Assembly (NCBI RefSeq): GCF_021403115.1
Contig: NZ_JAJSSH010000001.1
Location: forward strand, 558,001 to 622,000
Source of the DNA: Sphingobium sufflavum
GTDB taxonomy: Bacteria; Pseudomonadota; Alphaproteobacteria; Sphingomonadales; Sphingomonadaceae
DNA: 64,000 nucleotides
Direction of reading: 5' to 3'
A program made the position numbers and the translations under genes. This document shows positions 18,266 through 26,097 of this stretch, one piece after another. Position 1 is the first letter of the stretch; every line of letters starts with the position of its first letter. The notes under the pieces were generated by a model. The model made no database searches, had not been told where the DNA came from, and worked only from the letters and a program-made list of their open reading frames with translations.

Positions 18266-18322
18266 TTAGCGGCGGGTACTCCGAATGGACTTGTCCGACC
18301 CCATTGCTGAACCATGAGACAT
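18266..18322 (-). CDS. 18-codon mini-ORF with a near-perfect extended Shine-Dalgarno
   Basis: The ORF reads MSHGSAMGSDKSIRSTRR and ends with TAA. Its upstream sequence GAAAGGAGGTGATCC (18324-18338) is complementary over 15 nt to the 3' end of 16S rRNA, and the AGGAGG core sits 7 nt before the ATG, which is ideal. Such a long match is far beyond chance in a window this size and argues strongly that ribosomes load here. The peptide is Ser/Arg-rich and shows no membrane segment. Whether the peptide matters, or the ribosome loading itself regulates a downstream RNA, cannot be told. No full-size gene follows closely on this strand. Confidence 0.6.
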   Translation of the reverse strand: MSHGSAMGSDKSIRSTRR

Positions 18323-18323
18323 C

Positions 18324-18338
18324 GGATCACCTCCTTTC
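18324..18338 (-). promoter_or_regulatory. 15-nt Shine-Dalgarno sequence
   Basis: GAAAGGAGGTGATCC on the minus strand equals the full complement of the 16S rRNA tail GGATCACCTCCTTTC. The flanking bases do not continue the 16S match, so this is not an rRNA fragment but a translation signal for the mini-ORF at 18322. Confidence 0.75.
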
Positions 18339-18492
18339 GCGCTGTTAAAACCGGCAGAGAGCGGGGTGGCTGGAAGCCGTTTTCCCGTCCTCTGAAGAGG
18401 AAAGTGAATCATTCACCGCTTACGATCAAGCCTTGTATTATTCTTTTTTCGAATCATACTTGCCAGCCCGATGCGGGACGCCCTGTCCTCAT

Positions 18493-19047
18493 CTATCCCC
18501 TACAATCCTCGACCACCCGCACCGGTTCCGCCCAGCTTGGCGCGATGACCGGCGGCCGGTCGCGCAGCATCAGGGCGAAGCGTCCGCGCGTGAAGGCGAT
18601 CTGGTCGAGGCCGGGGTCGCTGGCGCTGCGCACCGCCTCCACGCCCGGCGTCGCCCCGCCCACGGCGCGGGCGGGCCATTCCGCCGTGCCGAAGCTGGTG
18701 CGGACGGTCATCATGCTGCTGATGTCGGCGGCAGGGGCCGAACGCCCGATCGCCACCACCCGCGTCGTCAGGTCGCAGCGGACCCAGGCGTGGACCGTCC
18801 CCCCGGACGCAAAGCGCGCCAGCGTGGAGGAGCCGGACCGGGCATAGGTCCAGTTGCCCGGCGTCAGCGGCCAGTCCTGCCAGTCCGTGCTCGCCGGGGT
18901 CGGCAGCGGCGCCGGGGGTGCGGGCGGGGGAGTCGGCGTCGGGCGATGGCCTCCCGGTTCCGGCACCACGGTCGCGCAACCGGCCAGCAACAAGGGGGCG
19001 AGGGCAATAGCGGCCGTCGCCCGGAAACCCGCAGGCGCCACCGTCAT
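18493..19047 (-). CDS. Putative lipoprotein downstream of proA
   Basis: A 184-residue protein starting MTVAPAGFRATAAIALAP and reaching LLLAGC, a canonical lipobox, at about residue 24. A Pro-rich linker (about 30-50) leads to a globular C-terminal part beginning WQDWPLTPGNWTYAR. I recognise this layout from sphingomonad hypothetical lipoproteins of unknown function; the segment RTSFGTAEWPAR and the closing FALMLRDRPPVIAPSW have no catalytic signature I know. The ATG overlaps the proA stop as ATGA, so it is translated with proA. A link to proline metabolism is not implied by the sequence; an envelope role is inferred from the lipobox alone. Confidence 0.75.
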   Translation of the reverse strand: MTVAPAGFRATAAIALAPLLLAGCATVVPEPGGHRPTPTPPPAPPAPLPTPASTDWQDWPLTPGNWTYARSGSSTLARFASGGTVHAWVRCDLTTRVVAIGRSAPAADISSMMTVRTSFGTAEWPARAVGGATPGVEAVRSASDPGLDQIAFTRGRFALMLRDRPPVIAPSWAEPVRVVEDCRG

Positions 19048-20315
19048 GGGCGCGTCTGACCTGTGCCGCGCACCAGCCATTTATAGGTGGTCAGCCCCTC
19101 CAGCGCGACCGGCCCGCGCGCATGCAAGCGTCCCGTCGAAATGCCGATCTCCGCGCCCAGCCCGAACTCGCCGCCATCGGCGAACTGGCTCGATGCGTTC
19201 CACATCACGATGGCGCTGTCGCACCGGCGCAGGAAGGTTTCGGCCACCGCCGCATCCTCGGCGATGATCGCGTCGGTATGGTGGCTGCCATGGGCCGCGA
19301 TATGGTCCAGCGCCGCGTCCACCCCGTCCACGAAGCGGGCGGACAGGATCGCCTCCAGATATTCCGTGTCCCAGTCATCCTCCTCCACCGCTTCGACGCG
19401 GGGGTCGAGCGCGCGCACGTCCGCATCGCCGCGCACTTCGCAACGGGCGTCGAGCAGGGCGGAGATGACCTCACCCGCCGCCGGGAAGGCGCGGTCGATC
19501 AGCAACGTCTCCATCGCGCCGCAGATGCCGGTCCGGCGCATCTTGGCGTTGACCGCCACGGTCCGCGCCATCTCCGGGTCGGCGGAGGCGTGAATATAGC
19601 TGTGGTTGATGCCGTCGAGATGGGCGAGCACGGGCACCCGCGCCTCCTCCTGCACCCGCGCGACCAGGCTCTTGCCCCCGCGCGGCACGATGATGTCGAT
19701 CAGCCCCGCCGCGCGCAGCATCGCGCCGACCGCCGCCCGGTCCGCCGTGGGCACCAGCTGCACCGCATCCACCGGCAGGCCGGTCGAGGCGATGCCCTCC
19801 GCCATGGCGGCGTGGATGGCGCGGTTGCTCTCCAGTGCCTCCGACCCGCCGCGCAGGATCACGGCGTTGCCCGACCGCAGGCACAGCGCGGCCGCGTCGG
19901 CGGTCACATTGGGGCGGCTTTCGTAGATGATGCCGACGACGCCCAGCGGCACGCGCACCCGTTGCAGGACAAGACCATTGGGCCGCACCGTCTCGTCCAC
20001 CAGTTGCCCCACGCTATCGGGCAGCGCCGCGACTTGGTCCACCGCATCGGCGATGGCCGCGATACGCCCCTCGTCCAGCCGCAGCCGGTCGAGCATGGCG
20101 CTGGTCAGGCCGTTGGCCGCACCCCGCTCCATATCGGCGGCGTTGGCGCGCAGGATCGCGTCTGTCGCCTCGCGCAGGGCGGCGGCGGCGGCGCGCAGAG
20201 CGGTCGCCTTGGCCGCATCGCTGGCGTCGGCCAATATCGCGGTCGCCTTGCGCGCGCGGGCGGCCATCGTGCCGATCAGCATTTCGGGCGTCTGGGTAAG
20301 GTCGTTCATGGGCAA
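19044..20315 (-). CDS. proA: Gamma-glutamyl phosphate reductase
   Basis: Reduces gamma-glutamyl phosphate to glutamate-5-semialdehyde with NADPH, the second step of proline synthesis. The 423-residue protein is full length for ProA. Recognisable parts are the N-terminal helix TPEMLIGTMAARARKATAIL, the cofactor-binding VPLGVVGIIYESRPNVT, the GNAVILRGGSEAL loop, IIVPRGGKSLVARVQEEARV and the catalytic cysteine region MRRTGICGAMETLLIDR. proB is not in the window, so the pathway genes are split, at least locally. A lipoprotein gene is coupled behind it by an ATGA overlap. Confidence 0.97.
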   Translation of the reverse strand: MPMNDLTQTPEMLIGTMAARARKATAILADASDAAKATALRAAAAALREATDAILRANAADMERGAANGLTSAMLDRLRLDEGRIAAIADAVDQVAALPDSVGQLVDETVRPNGLVLQRVRVPLGVVGIIYESRPNVTADAAALCLRSGNAVILRGGSEALESNRAIHAAMAEGIASTGLPVDAVQLVPTADRAAVGAMLRAAGLIDIIVPRGGKSLVARVQEEARVPVLAHLDGINHSYIHASADPEMARTVAVNAKMRRTGICGAMETLLIDRAFPAAGEVISALLDARCEVRGDADVRALDPRVEAVEEDDWDTEYLEAILSARFVDGVDAALDHIAAHGSHHTDAIIAEDAAVAETFLRRCDSAIVMWNASSQFADGGEFGLGAEIGISTGRLHARGPVALEGLTTYKWLVRGTGQTRP

Positions 20316-20500
20316 GCCTTCTTCCTGCGAGCGGCGCTCTTATCACGGGTTCGCCGCGCGGGCGATAGGGTGCGGAGCCTGTGGAATCGACAGCCAGCCC
20401 GATCGGTGCGCCGACCATTTGCGACCAGCCGCGCCCACTATCCTTTGCCTTCCCGGCACCGGAGTAGAAGATGGGGCCGGGACAAGGCGAGGACAAGATA

Positions 20501-20995
20501 ATGGACAGGGCGATGGACAGGGACGGCCACACGCAGAGGAGCGGGGAAGGGCAAAGTCCGTCGATCCGCAGGAAGGGCGCGCGCACTCTGGTCCGCTGGT
20601 TACTGGCGCTGGCCTATGGCTTTGCGGGGTACAAGCATCTGGAGGCCCCGGCGGGCTTCATCGCCATCACGCCCGGCTGGGTGCCCGATGCGGCGTTGGT
20701 GGTGCGGGTGACGGGCTGGTGCGAGATTGCGGGCGCCATCGGCCTGTTGCTCCCGACCGTGCGGCTCCGGCCCGTCCGGGTCGCCGCGGCCCTTGGTCTG
20801 GCGCTTTATGCGCTGTGTGTCTGGCCCGCCAACATCCATCATGCCGTCGATAATATCGCTATCGGCGGGGTGCGTCTGGGCTGGTGGTATCATGGGCCGC
20901 GTCTGGCCCTGCAACCGCTCATCATCTGGGCGCCGCTCTGGGCGGTGGGACTGGTGGACTGGCCGTTTCGCCGCGCTGGTACGGGTAAGAGATGA
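20501..20995 (+). CDS. DoxX-like small membrane protein
   Basis: A 164-residue protein with about four hydrophobic segments: TLVRWLLALAYGFAGYKHL, LVVRVTGWCEIAGAIGLLLP, VRVAAALGLALYALCVWPANI and QPLIIWAPLWAVGLV. The AGYKHL end of the first segment and the E-I-x-G-x-x-GLLLP of the second are typical for the DoxX/DoxD superfamily; members are inner-membrane proteins of mostly unknown role, some linked to thiol oxidation. The start at 20501 has GAGG 8 nt upstream; an earlier ATG at 20471 is less likely. The Asn-Ile-His-His-Ala motif in the third segment is kept in this subgroup. It stands alone, diverging from proA. Confidence 0.8.
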   Translation: MDRAMDRDGHTQRSGEGQSPSIRRKGARTLVRWLLALAYGFAGYKHLEAPAGFIAITPGWVPDAALVVRVTGWCEIAGAIGLLLPTVRLRPVRVAAALGLALYALCVWPANIHHAVDNIAIGGVRLGWWYHGPRLALQPLIIWAPLWAVGLVDWPFRRAGTGKR

Positions 20996-21159
20996 TCTGT
21001 GGGGCGTTATGGCCGGGCGTCATCGAACTGGGGTGAAGTCCGCCACCGCCACCGCATTATCCGCCTCTCTCGCTCGAGTCACTACCCGTTCGAGCCACTG
21101 CCCGCGACGGCGAAACCGTGGCACCACGCCACCCGCTCCCGGCCGATGGCGCGCACCCT

Positions 21160-22317
21160 TCATCCCCGCCGCTGCATGGTTCGCCACAGTCGCTCCGCCG
21201 GTCCCTGCCCGAACTTCGCCAGCCACAGCGGCGACCATAGCAGCATGGCGATCAGCAGCCCCGCCGACAGGGCGAGCAGGCCCAGCCGTCCGATATGGGC
21301 GTAGAGGCCCGCGCCATAGCCATAGGCGATGCCGGTCATCACAAGGCTGCACAGCAGATAGTTGGACAGGGCCAGCCGCCCGACCGCCGCGACGCGGGCG
21401 AGGGGCGCGCTGACCGCCGCCTGAGCCGCCACGACCAGCAGGGCGGCATGGCCGATGGTCAGCGGGATGCGAAACGGAAAGGCGGCGGCATAGCCGATCA
21501 TGTCGATGGTGCGCGGATCGTCGGTCGCCATGGCCCACAGGCCCAGCGCCAGCATGGGCGGGATGCCGACCAGATAGGCGCGGCGCGCTGTCTGGCGATA
21601 CTGTTCCACCGTCCATTGGCCAAAGAAAAATCCGCCCTTGGCCATCGCCATGCCCAGCATCATGAAGCCCAGGGTTTCCGGCAGGGCATGGAGCGACAGC
21701 AGGCTGGCCGCCTGCGGAAAATCCTTGATCCGCTCCAGTGCGATCGCGCCATAGCCGTCGCGATGGAGGGCGATGTCCAGCACCATCTCGCGCTGCAACA
21801 GCCCATGATAGTCCGCCGGGGAGGACGCCCAATAGGCGGTGACGGTGAAGAAGAGGACGATGAGAAGCTGGGCGGCGAAGAAGAGGAAGGCCGCCTTCAC
21901 CAGCTCCATCGGCTCATGGCCGACAAAGCGCAGCGCGATCAGCCCGCCGACCGCCAGCAGCATCAATATGTCGCCGGACCAGACCAGCGCATAATGGGCG
22001 ATGCCGATGGGTAGCAGCCAGAGCAGCCGCTGGCGCTGCGCGGCCACGCCGTCGCGCCCGTCCATCTCCGCCCGGTCGATCACCAGCAGGGTCGACGCGC
22101 CGAACAGCATGGCGAGCAGCGCGCGCGCCTTGCCATCGACCAGGATGAACCCGGCCAGCCAGACGAGGGCATCGGCCACGCCGCCATTGCCCGCCGTGGG
22201 CAGGATGTTGAGCGAGCGGGGCAGGGCGATGGCCGCGACATTCATCAGCACGACGCCGATGATGGCCGCGCCGCGCGCGACGTCCAGGGGGGCTATGCGA
22301 TCTTCGGCCTCGGTCAT
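21160..22317 (-). CDS. DUF418 family membrane protein
   Basis: A 385-residue polytopic membrane protein of the YeiB/DUF418 type. It starts with RIAPLDVARGAAIIGVVLMN, the family's opening motif, and has roughly ten hydrophobic segments; the C-terminal DUF418 portion is marked by AAVGRLALSNYLLCSLVMT, where the R-x-x-L-S-N-Y-L motif is diagnostic. These proteins are related to acyltransferase-3-like membrane enzymes, but no substrate is established. The gene is 160 bp downstream of phyR in the same direction, separated by a 14-bp-stem hairpin, so cotranscription is uncertain. Confidence 0.88.
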   Translation of the reverse strand: MTEAEDRIAPLDVARGAAIIGVVLMNVAAIALPRSLNILPTAGNGGVADALVWLAGFILVDGKARALLAMLFGASTLLVIDRAEMDGRDGVAAQRQRLLWLLPIGIAHYALVWSGDILMLLAVGGLIALRFVGHEPMELVKAAFLFFAAQLLIVLFFTVTAYWASSPADYHGLLQREMVLDIALHRDGYGAIALERIKDFPQAASLLSLHALPETLGFMMLGMAMAKGGFFFGQWTVEQYRQTARRAYLVGIPPMLALGLWAMATDDPRTIDMIGYAAAFPFRIPLTIGHAALLVVAAQAAVSAPLARVAAVGRLALSNYLLCSLVMTGIAYGYGAGLYAHIGRLGLLALSAGLLIAMLLWSPLWLAKFGQGPAERLWRTMQRRG

Positions 22318-22363
22318 GAACAGGGTTCATAGCCGCATCGGGGTGGAGGTCCAGCCCCGGATT

Positions 22364-22404
22364 CCATCATGGCCGGATCGTCCGGGACGGTCCGGCCATG
22401 ATGG
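22364..22404 (-). terminator. Hairpin behind phyR
   Basis: CCATCATGGCCGGA (22364-22377) and TCCGGCCATGATGG (22391-22404) form a perfect 14-bp stem with a 13-nt loop, 75 nt after the phyR stop. There is no U-tract, so it may be a Rho-assisted stop or 3' stabiliser, or a dispersed palindrome. Confidence 0.45.
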
Positions 22405-22478
22405 CGATGGGTGCTGGCGGTCGATGATGGGACCATGGCGGCCGGGATCGCGGGAATCGCGACCGCCGGTCCGGGCGA

Positions 22479-23273
22479 TCAGGCGGGGGCCGTCTCGCTG
22501 TTGAAGAACAGCGCCTGCGAAATGGCGGCCTTCACCGTCGCGCGCTGGAACGGCTTGGTAATCAGGAAGGTCGGCTCCGGGCGCTCGCCGGTCAGCAGCC
22601 GTTCGGGGAAGGCGGTGATGAAGATCACCGGCACCGGGAACTCCGCCAATATGTCACGCACCGCGTCGATGCCGCTGCTGTCGTCGGCCAGTTGGATGTC
22701 GGCCAGCACCAGTCCGGGGCGGACGGCCATCGCCTCGCGCACCGCCTCGTCACGGGTGACGGCAATGCCGGTCACGTCATGGCCCAGATCGCGCACGATG
22801 GTTTCGATATCCATCGCGATGATCGGCTCGTCCTCGATGATGAGGACGCGGGTGCGGGTCTGCGCCTCGATCTCGGCCATGGCCTGGTCGACCAGCGCCT
22901 CGACCCGTTCCTCATCCTCGTTGATGAGATAGGCGACCTCATTATTGGCGAAGCCCTCCATCGCGCTGAGCAGCAGGGCCTGCCGCGATTGCGAGGGGAT
23001 GGCGGCCAGCCGGGCGTTGGCGATGGATTCCTGGTCCGATTCGCCGCCATGATCGTCGGTCAGCGCCTTGCCCGCGCTGTCCCAGATGGCGTGGAAGGTC
23101 CGGTACAGGCCCAGCCGGGGACCGACGTCTGCGGGAAATTCCTGCGGGGCCGCGATGATCGCTTCCAGCGTGGCGCGCACATAGGCGTCGCCGTCGGTCT
23201 GGTTGCCGGTCAGGGCGCGCGCATAACGGCGAAGGAACGGCAAATGGGGTTGCAACTGTTGACCAAGCGACAT
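22479..23273 (-). CDS. phyR: General stress response regulator PhyR
   Basis: PhyR is the anti-anti-sigma switch of the alphaproteobacterial general stress response: once phosphorylated it binds NepR and frees the sigma factor EcfG. The 264-residue protein has the diagnostic order: an N-terminal sigma-like domain (about 1-130, from QQLQPHLPFLRRYARALTG, with SRQALLLSAMEGFANNEVAY resembling a sigma region 4) and a C-terminal receiver (about 141-262) with the acidic pair in VLIIEDEP, the phospho-acceptor Asp in LVLADIQLADDSSG, the Thr of FITAFPERLL and the Lys of FLITKPF. The start at 23273 follows GGGAGAAAG at fitting distance. It is divergent from nepR, the usual arrangement. Confidence 0.97.
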   Translation of the reverse strand: MSLGQQLQPHLPFLRRYARALTGNQTDGDAYVRATLEAIIAAPQEFPADVGPRLGLYRTFHAIWDSAGKALTDDHGGESDQESIANARLAAIPSQSRQALLLSAMEGFANNEVAYLINEDEERVEALVDQAMAEIEAQTRTRVLIIEDEPIIAMDIETIVRDLGHDVTGIAVTRDEAVREAMAVRPGLVLADIQLADDSSGIDAVRDILAEFPVPVIFITAFPERLLTGERPEPTFLITKPFQRATVKAAISQALFFNSETAPA

Positions 23274-23399
23274 TCTGATACTTTCTCCCGCCGGGCGTGG
23301 CGAGGCTGGAATTTTCGCCGGGATACCCCCCCAACGGACCACACCCACCGCCCGATTGACCAAGCCTTCCGACGAAGAAGCGCCGGTTCGACAAATGAT

Positions 23400-23424
23400 G
23401 GAACCAACACAGGGCATAATGGTT
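23400..23424 (+). promoter_or_regulatory. Candidate sigma-EcfG promoter upstream of nepR
   Basis: GGAAC at 23400-23404, 16 nt spacer, then GGTTTC at 23421 resembles the EcfG consensus GGAAC-N16/17-CGTT with one mismatch in the -10. It would place transcription start about 110 nt before nepR, giving the autoregulation known for these loci. Confidence 0.5.
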
Positions 23425-23543
23425 TCATTGCGGGCGCGATAACAATGTTTTTATGCTTTAAGCGGCTGGTACGGATGATTAAGGCAGGCATTGCATCATG
23501 AGGGCCAAGTGATCCACAAGAGAGATATGTCGGGGGCAATGCT

Positions 23544-23867
23544 TTGAATCGCAAGGTCGCAACCAGTGATGGATCCCCGGTCGATGCCCTGCGTCGAGAG
23601 GCAGGCGACGCGCAGGGGGATGCGACAGGAGGGGAGGTGCGTGTGCGAACCGATCCGGCCGAAACATCCCTGGAAGGCAAGCCGGTGCGGGCGCGCAAAT
23701 CGTCTGCTCAGGCGACAACCTCCTCTCGCAAGCCATCCGCCGTCAGGTCGCCCAAGGCTCCACGCGCGCCGGGCGATGTCGGCCAGTTATTACGGGGCGC
23801 CTATCGCCAGACAGTCGACGAAGCGATCCCCGATGACCTCATGGATCTTCTTAACAAGTTGGAATGA
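23544..23867 (+). CDS. nepR: Anti-sigma factor NepR
   Basis: NepR holds the stress sigma factor EcfG inactive until PhyR-P displaces it. The 107-residue protein has a long basic, disordered N-terminal extension and the short conserved NepR core at the end: GQLLRGAYRQTVDEAIPDDL followed by MDLLNKLE, which contains the two helices that bind sigma and PhyR. The start is TTG at 23544; an upstream ATG at 23539 stops at once, so the choice is TTG or an internal GTG near 23637. The TGA overlaps the next gene's ATG. The expected ecfG does not follow; a kinase-like gene takes that place. Confidence 0.92.
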   Translation: MNRKVATSDGSPVDALRREAGDAQGDATGGEVRVRTDPAETSLEGKPVRARKSSAQATTSSRKPSAVRSPKAPRAPGDVGQLLRGAYRQTVDEAIPDDLMDLLNKLE

Positions 23868-25474
23868 CAGATGAAATGAGCGTGAAGCGGCGTTTCACGC
23901 GCGCCCGCATAGCCGCCCAACTGGCATCGACCGGCCGCCTTGGCGCAGGCCATTCCACCACCGGCTTCAAGTTATTCGTGGCTCTGATGCTGGCATTGCT
24001 GCCGCTGGGTGTGGTGGCGGTCATCGGCACCGTGCAGACGATCCGCACCGTGGAGATGGAGCGGGTGGCCGGGTTGAACCTGGCCGCCGCGGAAGGGGCC
24101 AGCCGCCTGCTGGGTGAGATCAACGCTGACCGTTCGACCATGCGGCTGGTCGCCAACGATCTCGCCGCCCATCCGCGCAGCACCGCCATCTGTCAGCGGG
24201 CCAGCAACCAGTTGCGCGGCCATGACCGCGATTTCGGTTTCGCGATGTTCGATGGTGATGGGCGACCCCTGTGCCATTTCGGGACAGTCCCCCGCGTGTA
24301 TGACGCGGGCGGTGCGACCCTGTTCGACCAGCAGGCGACGATCGTCGAAGGGGCGCGCCACCTGCTCGTCCGGGTCAACAGCATGAACGGCGCCATTCGT
24401 GGCCTCATCAGCTATGGCCCGCAGGAACTGGGGGAGCGTACGGGCCTGCGCGACCATGATCCCGGCTTTGTCAGCCTGACACTCCATCGCGGTCATTTGC
24501 GCCTGCCGCTGACCACCGATGGCGCCCGGCCCGACCCGGCGGATGTGGACCGGGCGGTCGCCCCGCTCAATCTGGGCGGGTTGCAACTGGCGATGACCAC
24601 GCAGCGGCCCCCGGTGGACCTGCTGCGGTTTGCCGCGACCATATTGCCCATCGTCATGTGGTTCGCGGCGGCGGCGGTCGGCTGGTGGGTGGTGAACCGC
24701 TATCTCATCCGCCCGCTCATCGGCCTCAACCGCTATGTCGCCGCCTATCAGCCCGGCACGATGCTCGGCCCCTTGCCCGACGACGCCACGCTGGCGCAGG
24801 AGATCCGGACGCTGGGCGAGACGTTCCGCGAAATCTCCGAAGATGTGGTGGAGCATGAGGGGCAACTGGCCGACGCGCTGGTGCATCAGCGCGCCCTGAC
24901 GCGCGAAGTGCATCATCGCGTCAAGAACAACCTCCAGATCATCGCCAGCCTCATCAATCTGCACAGCCGCGCCAGTCCCGATCCGGCGGCGGCGGAAGCC
25001 TATGCCTCCATCCAGCGGCGCGTCGATGCGCTGTCGGTGGTGCATCGCAACCATTATGCATCGGCGGAATACAGCGCCGGCATCGACGCGCAGGCGCTCA
25101 TCAGCGAACTGGCCAGCGGGCTGCGGGGCAGCGCGCCGGGCAGGCAACTGGCGATCAAAGTCGCCGCCGACCACCTCCATCTCAGCCAGGACACGGCGGT
25201 TCCCACCGCGTTCCTCATTACGGAGCTGGTCGAACTGGCGATCCTCAGTGGCCGGTCCAGCCCCGTTCTGGTGGCGTTGCGCCGGGACAGCGAGGAGCCG
25301 GACAAGGGCGAATTGTCCATCGCGTCGGACTCGCTCCGGCCCGATCCCGATGTGGAGCAATTGCTGGAGGAGCGGTTCGGGCGCGTGCTCACCGGCCTGT
25401 CGCGGCAATTGCGCGCCCCGCTGGAATATGTGCCGGGGGAGGGGCGTTATTCGATCAGGCTGGCCGTGCGTTGA
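23864..25474 (+). CDS. HisKA_2-type sensor kinase-like protein, PhyP-like, with degenerate ATPase domain
   Basis: A 536-residue membrane sensor with two transmembrane segments (about 35-57 and 252-276) flanking a periplasmic domain of about 195 residues, then a HAMP-like linker and the dimerisation/phosphotransfer domain with REVHHRVKNNLQIIASL (His about 349), typical of HisKA_2 kinases. The ATPase part looks decayed: the usual N-box asparagine is missing from TAFLITELVELAILSG, and no DxGxG loop can be found before the end. In Sphingomonas a kinase-like protein, PhyP, was found as a negative regulator of PhyR; I infer this is its counterpart, acting mainly as PhyR phosphatase. It is translationally coupled to nepR by ATGA. 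Confidence 0.82.
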   Translation: MTDEMSVKRRFTRARIAAQLASTGRLGAGHSTTGFKLFVALMLALLPLGVVAVIGTVQTIRTVEMERVAGLNLAAAEGASRLLGEINADRSTMRLVANDLAAHPRSTAICQRASNQLRGHDRDFGFAMFDGDGRPLCHFGTVPRVYDAGGATLFDQQATIVEGARHLLVRVNSMNGAIRGLISYGPQELGERTGLRDHDPGFVSLTLHRGHLRLPLTTDGARPDPADVDRAVAPLNLGGLQLAMTTQRPPVDLLRFAATILPIVMWFAAAAVGWWVVNRYLIRPLIGLNRYVAAYQPGTMLGPLPDDATLAQEIRTLGETFREISEDVVEHEGQLADALVHQRALTREVHHRVKNNLQIIASLINLHSRASPDPAAAEAYASIQRRVDALSVVHRNHYASAEYSAGIDAQALISELASGLRGSAPGRQLAIKVAADHLHLSQDTAVPTAFLITELVELAILSGRSSPVLVALRRDSEEPDKGELSIASDSLRPDPDVEQLLEERFGRVLTGLSRQLRAPLEYVPGEGRYSIRLAVR

Positions 25475-25520
25475 TCCGTCCCGGCTGATATTCGGCCTGA
25501 TCCGGCCGGTCGCGTCGGGG

Positions 25521-26015
25521 TCAGGCCCGGCCGTCCTCCGTCCCATCCTCCGCGCGGTGGAACAGCAGTTCGTCGTTGATGCGGATGATGCGGGCGGATA
25601 GCCTGATCTCCACGATGAAGCTGGCGAAGGCCGCCGCCTGGCACAGCATGGACGCGATGAAGAACAGCGCGATGACCGTGCCCAGCGGCCGCCCGATCAC
25701 CTCCGCCGCGAACAGCAGCACGACGACCAGACAGACGAGGCCCGCGCTGATGACGCTCAGCAGGATCGCGACATCGACGATGCCCATGCGCCGGTCGAGG
25801 ACGCGCAGTTCCTCGACCAGCCGGTCATGCTCCCGTCCCTTTTCCGACAGGATCAGGGGCGAGATGACCCGCGCCCGGTCGACGATCCGCGCCAGACGCC
25901 CGGTGCAGACATTCAGGAACGCGCCGACGCCGGTGAGCAGAAACACCGGCGCCAGCGCGAGCTGGATGATATGCGCGACATCCGTGACGGGCGGGATCGG
26001 CAGGCCGCTGGTCAT
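25521..26015 (-). CDS. DUF2721 family membrane protein
   Basis: A 164-residue protein with three hydrophobic segments: IIQLALAPVFLLTGVGAFLN near the N-terminus, AILLSVISAGLVCLVVVLLF in the middle, and a third before the end. Between the first two lies a charged loop with TGRLARIVDRARVI and EELRVLDRRM, the conserved cytoplasmic part of DUF2721. No function is known for the family. The gene converges with the PhyP-like gene, 46 bp apart, and does not share its promoter. Confidence 0.85.
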   Translation of the reverse strand: MTSGLPIPPVTDVAHIIQLALAPVFLLTGVGAFLNVCTGRLARIVDRARVISPLILSEKGREHDRLVEELRVLDRRMGIVDVAILLSVISAGLVCLVVVLLFAAEVIGRPLGTVIALFFIASMLCQAAAFASFIVEIRLSARIIRINDELLFHRAEDGTEDGRA

Positions 26016-26097
26016 GGGCGACCGCCCGTCATGTCAAAGCGTCGGTCATCGCGCGCGCGATCCCGAAGCCTGACACGGACTATGGCTTTGACGAGGC

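Larger units (their letters stand above)
17879..18492. other. Gene-poor stretch with mini-ORFs and RNA-like structure
   Basis: No gene of normal size is convincing here on either strand. On the minus strand it holds two 18-codon ORFs (18266-18322 and 18175-18231), a strong hairpin at 18132-18163, and an AT-rich upstream zone near 18395-18460 containing the 13-nt palindrome GTGAATCATTCAC at 18404-18416, possibly an operator or part of a promoter. The part 17879-18130 has no recognisable signal. Confidence 0.5.

Noticed and set aside
18324..18338. Plus strand equals the 3' tail of 16S rRNA; possible rRNA fragment
   Set aside because: The match stops at both ends after 15 nt and no other 16S sequence is near. 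The minus-strand reading as a Shine-Dalgarno before an ATG explains it better.
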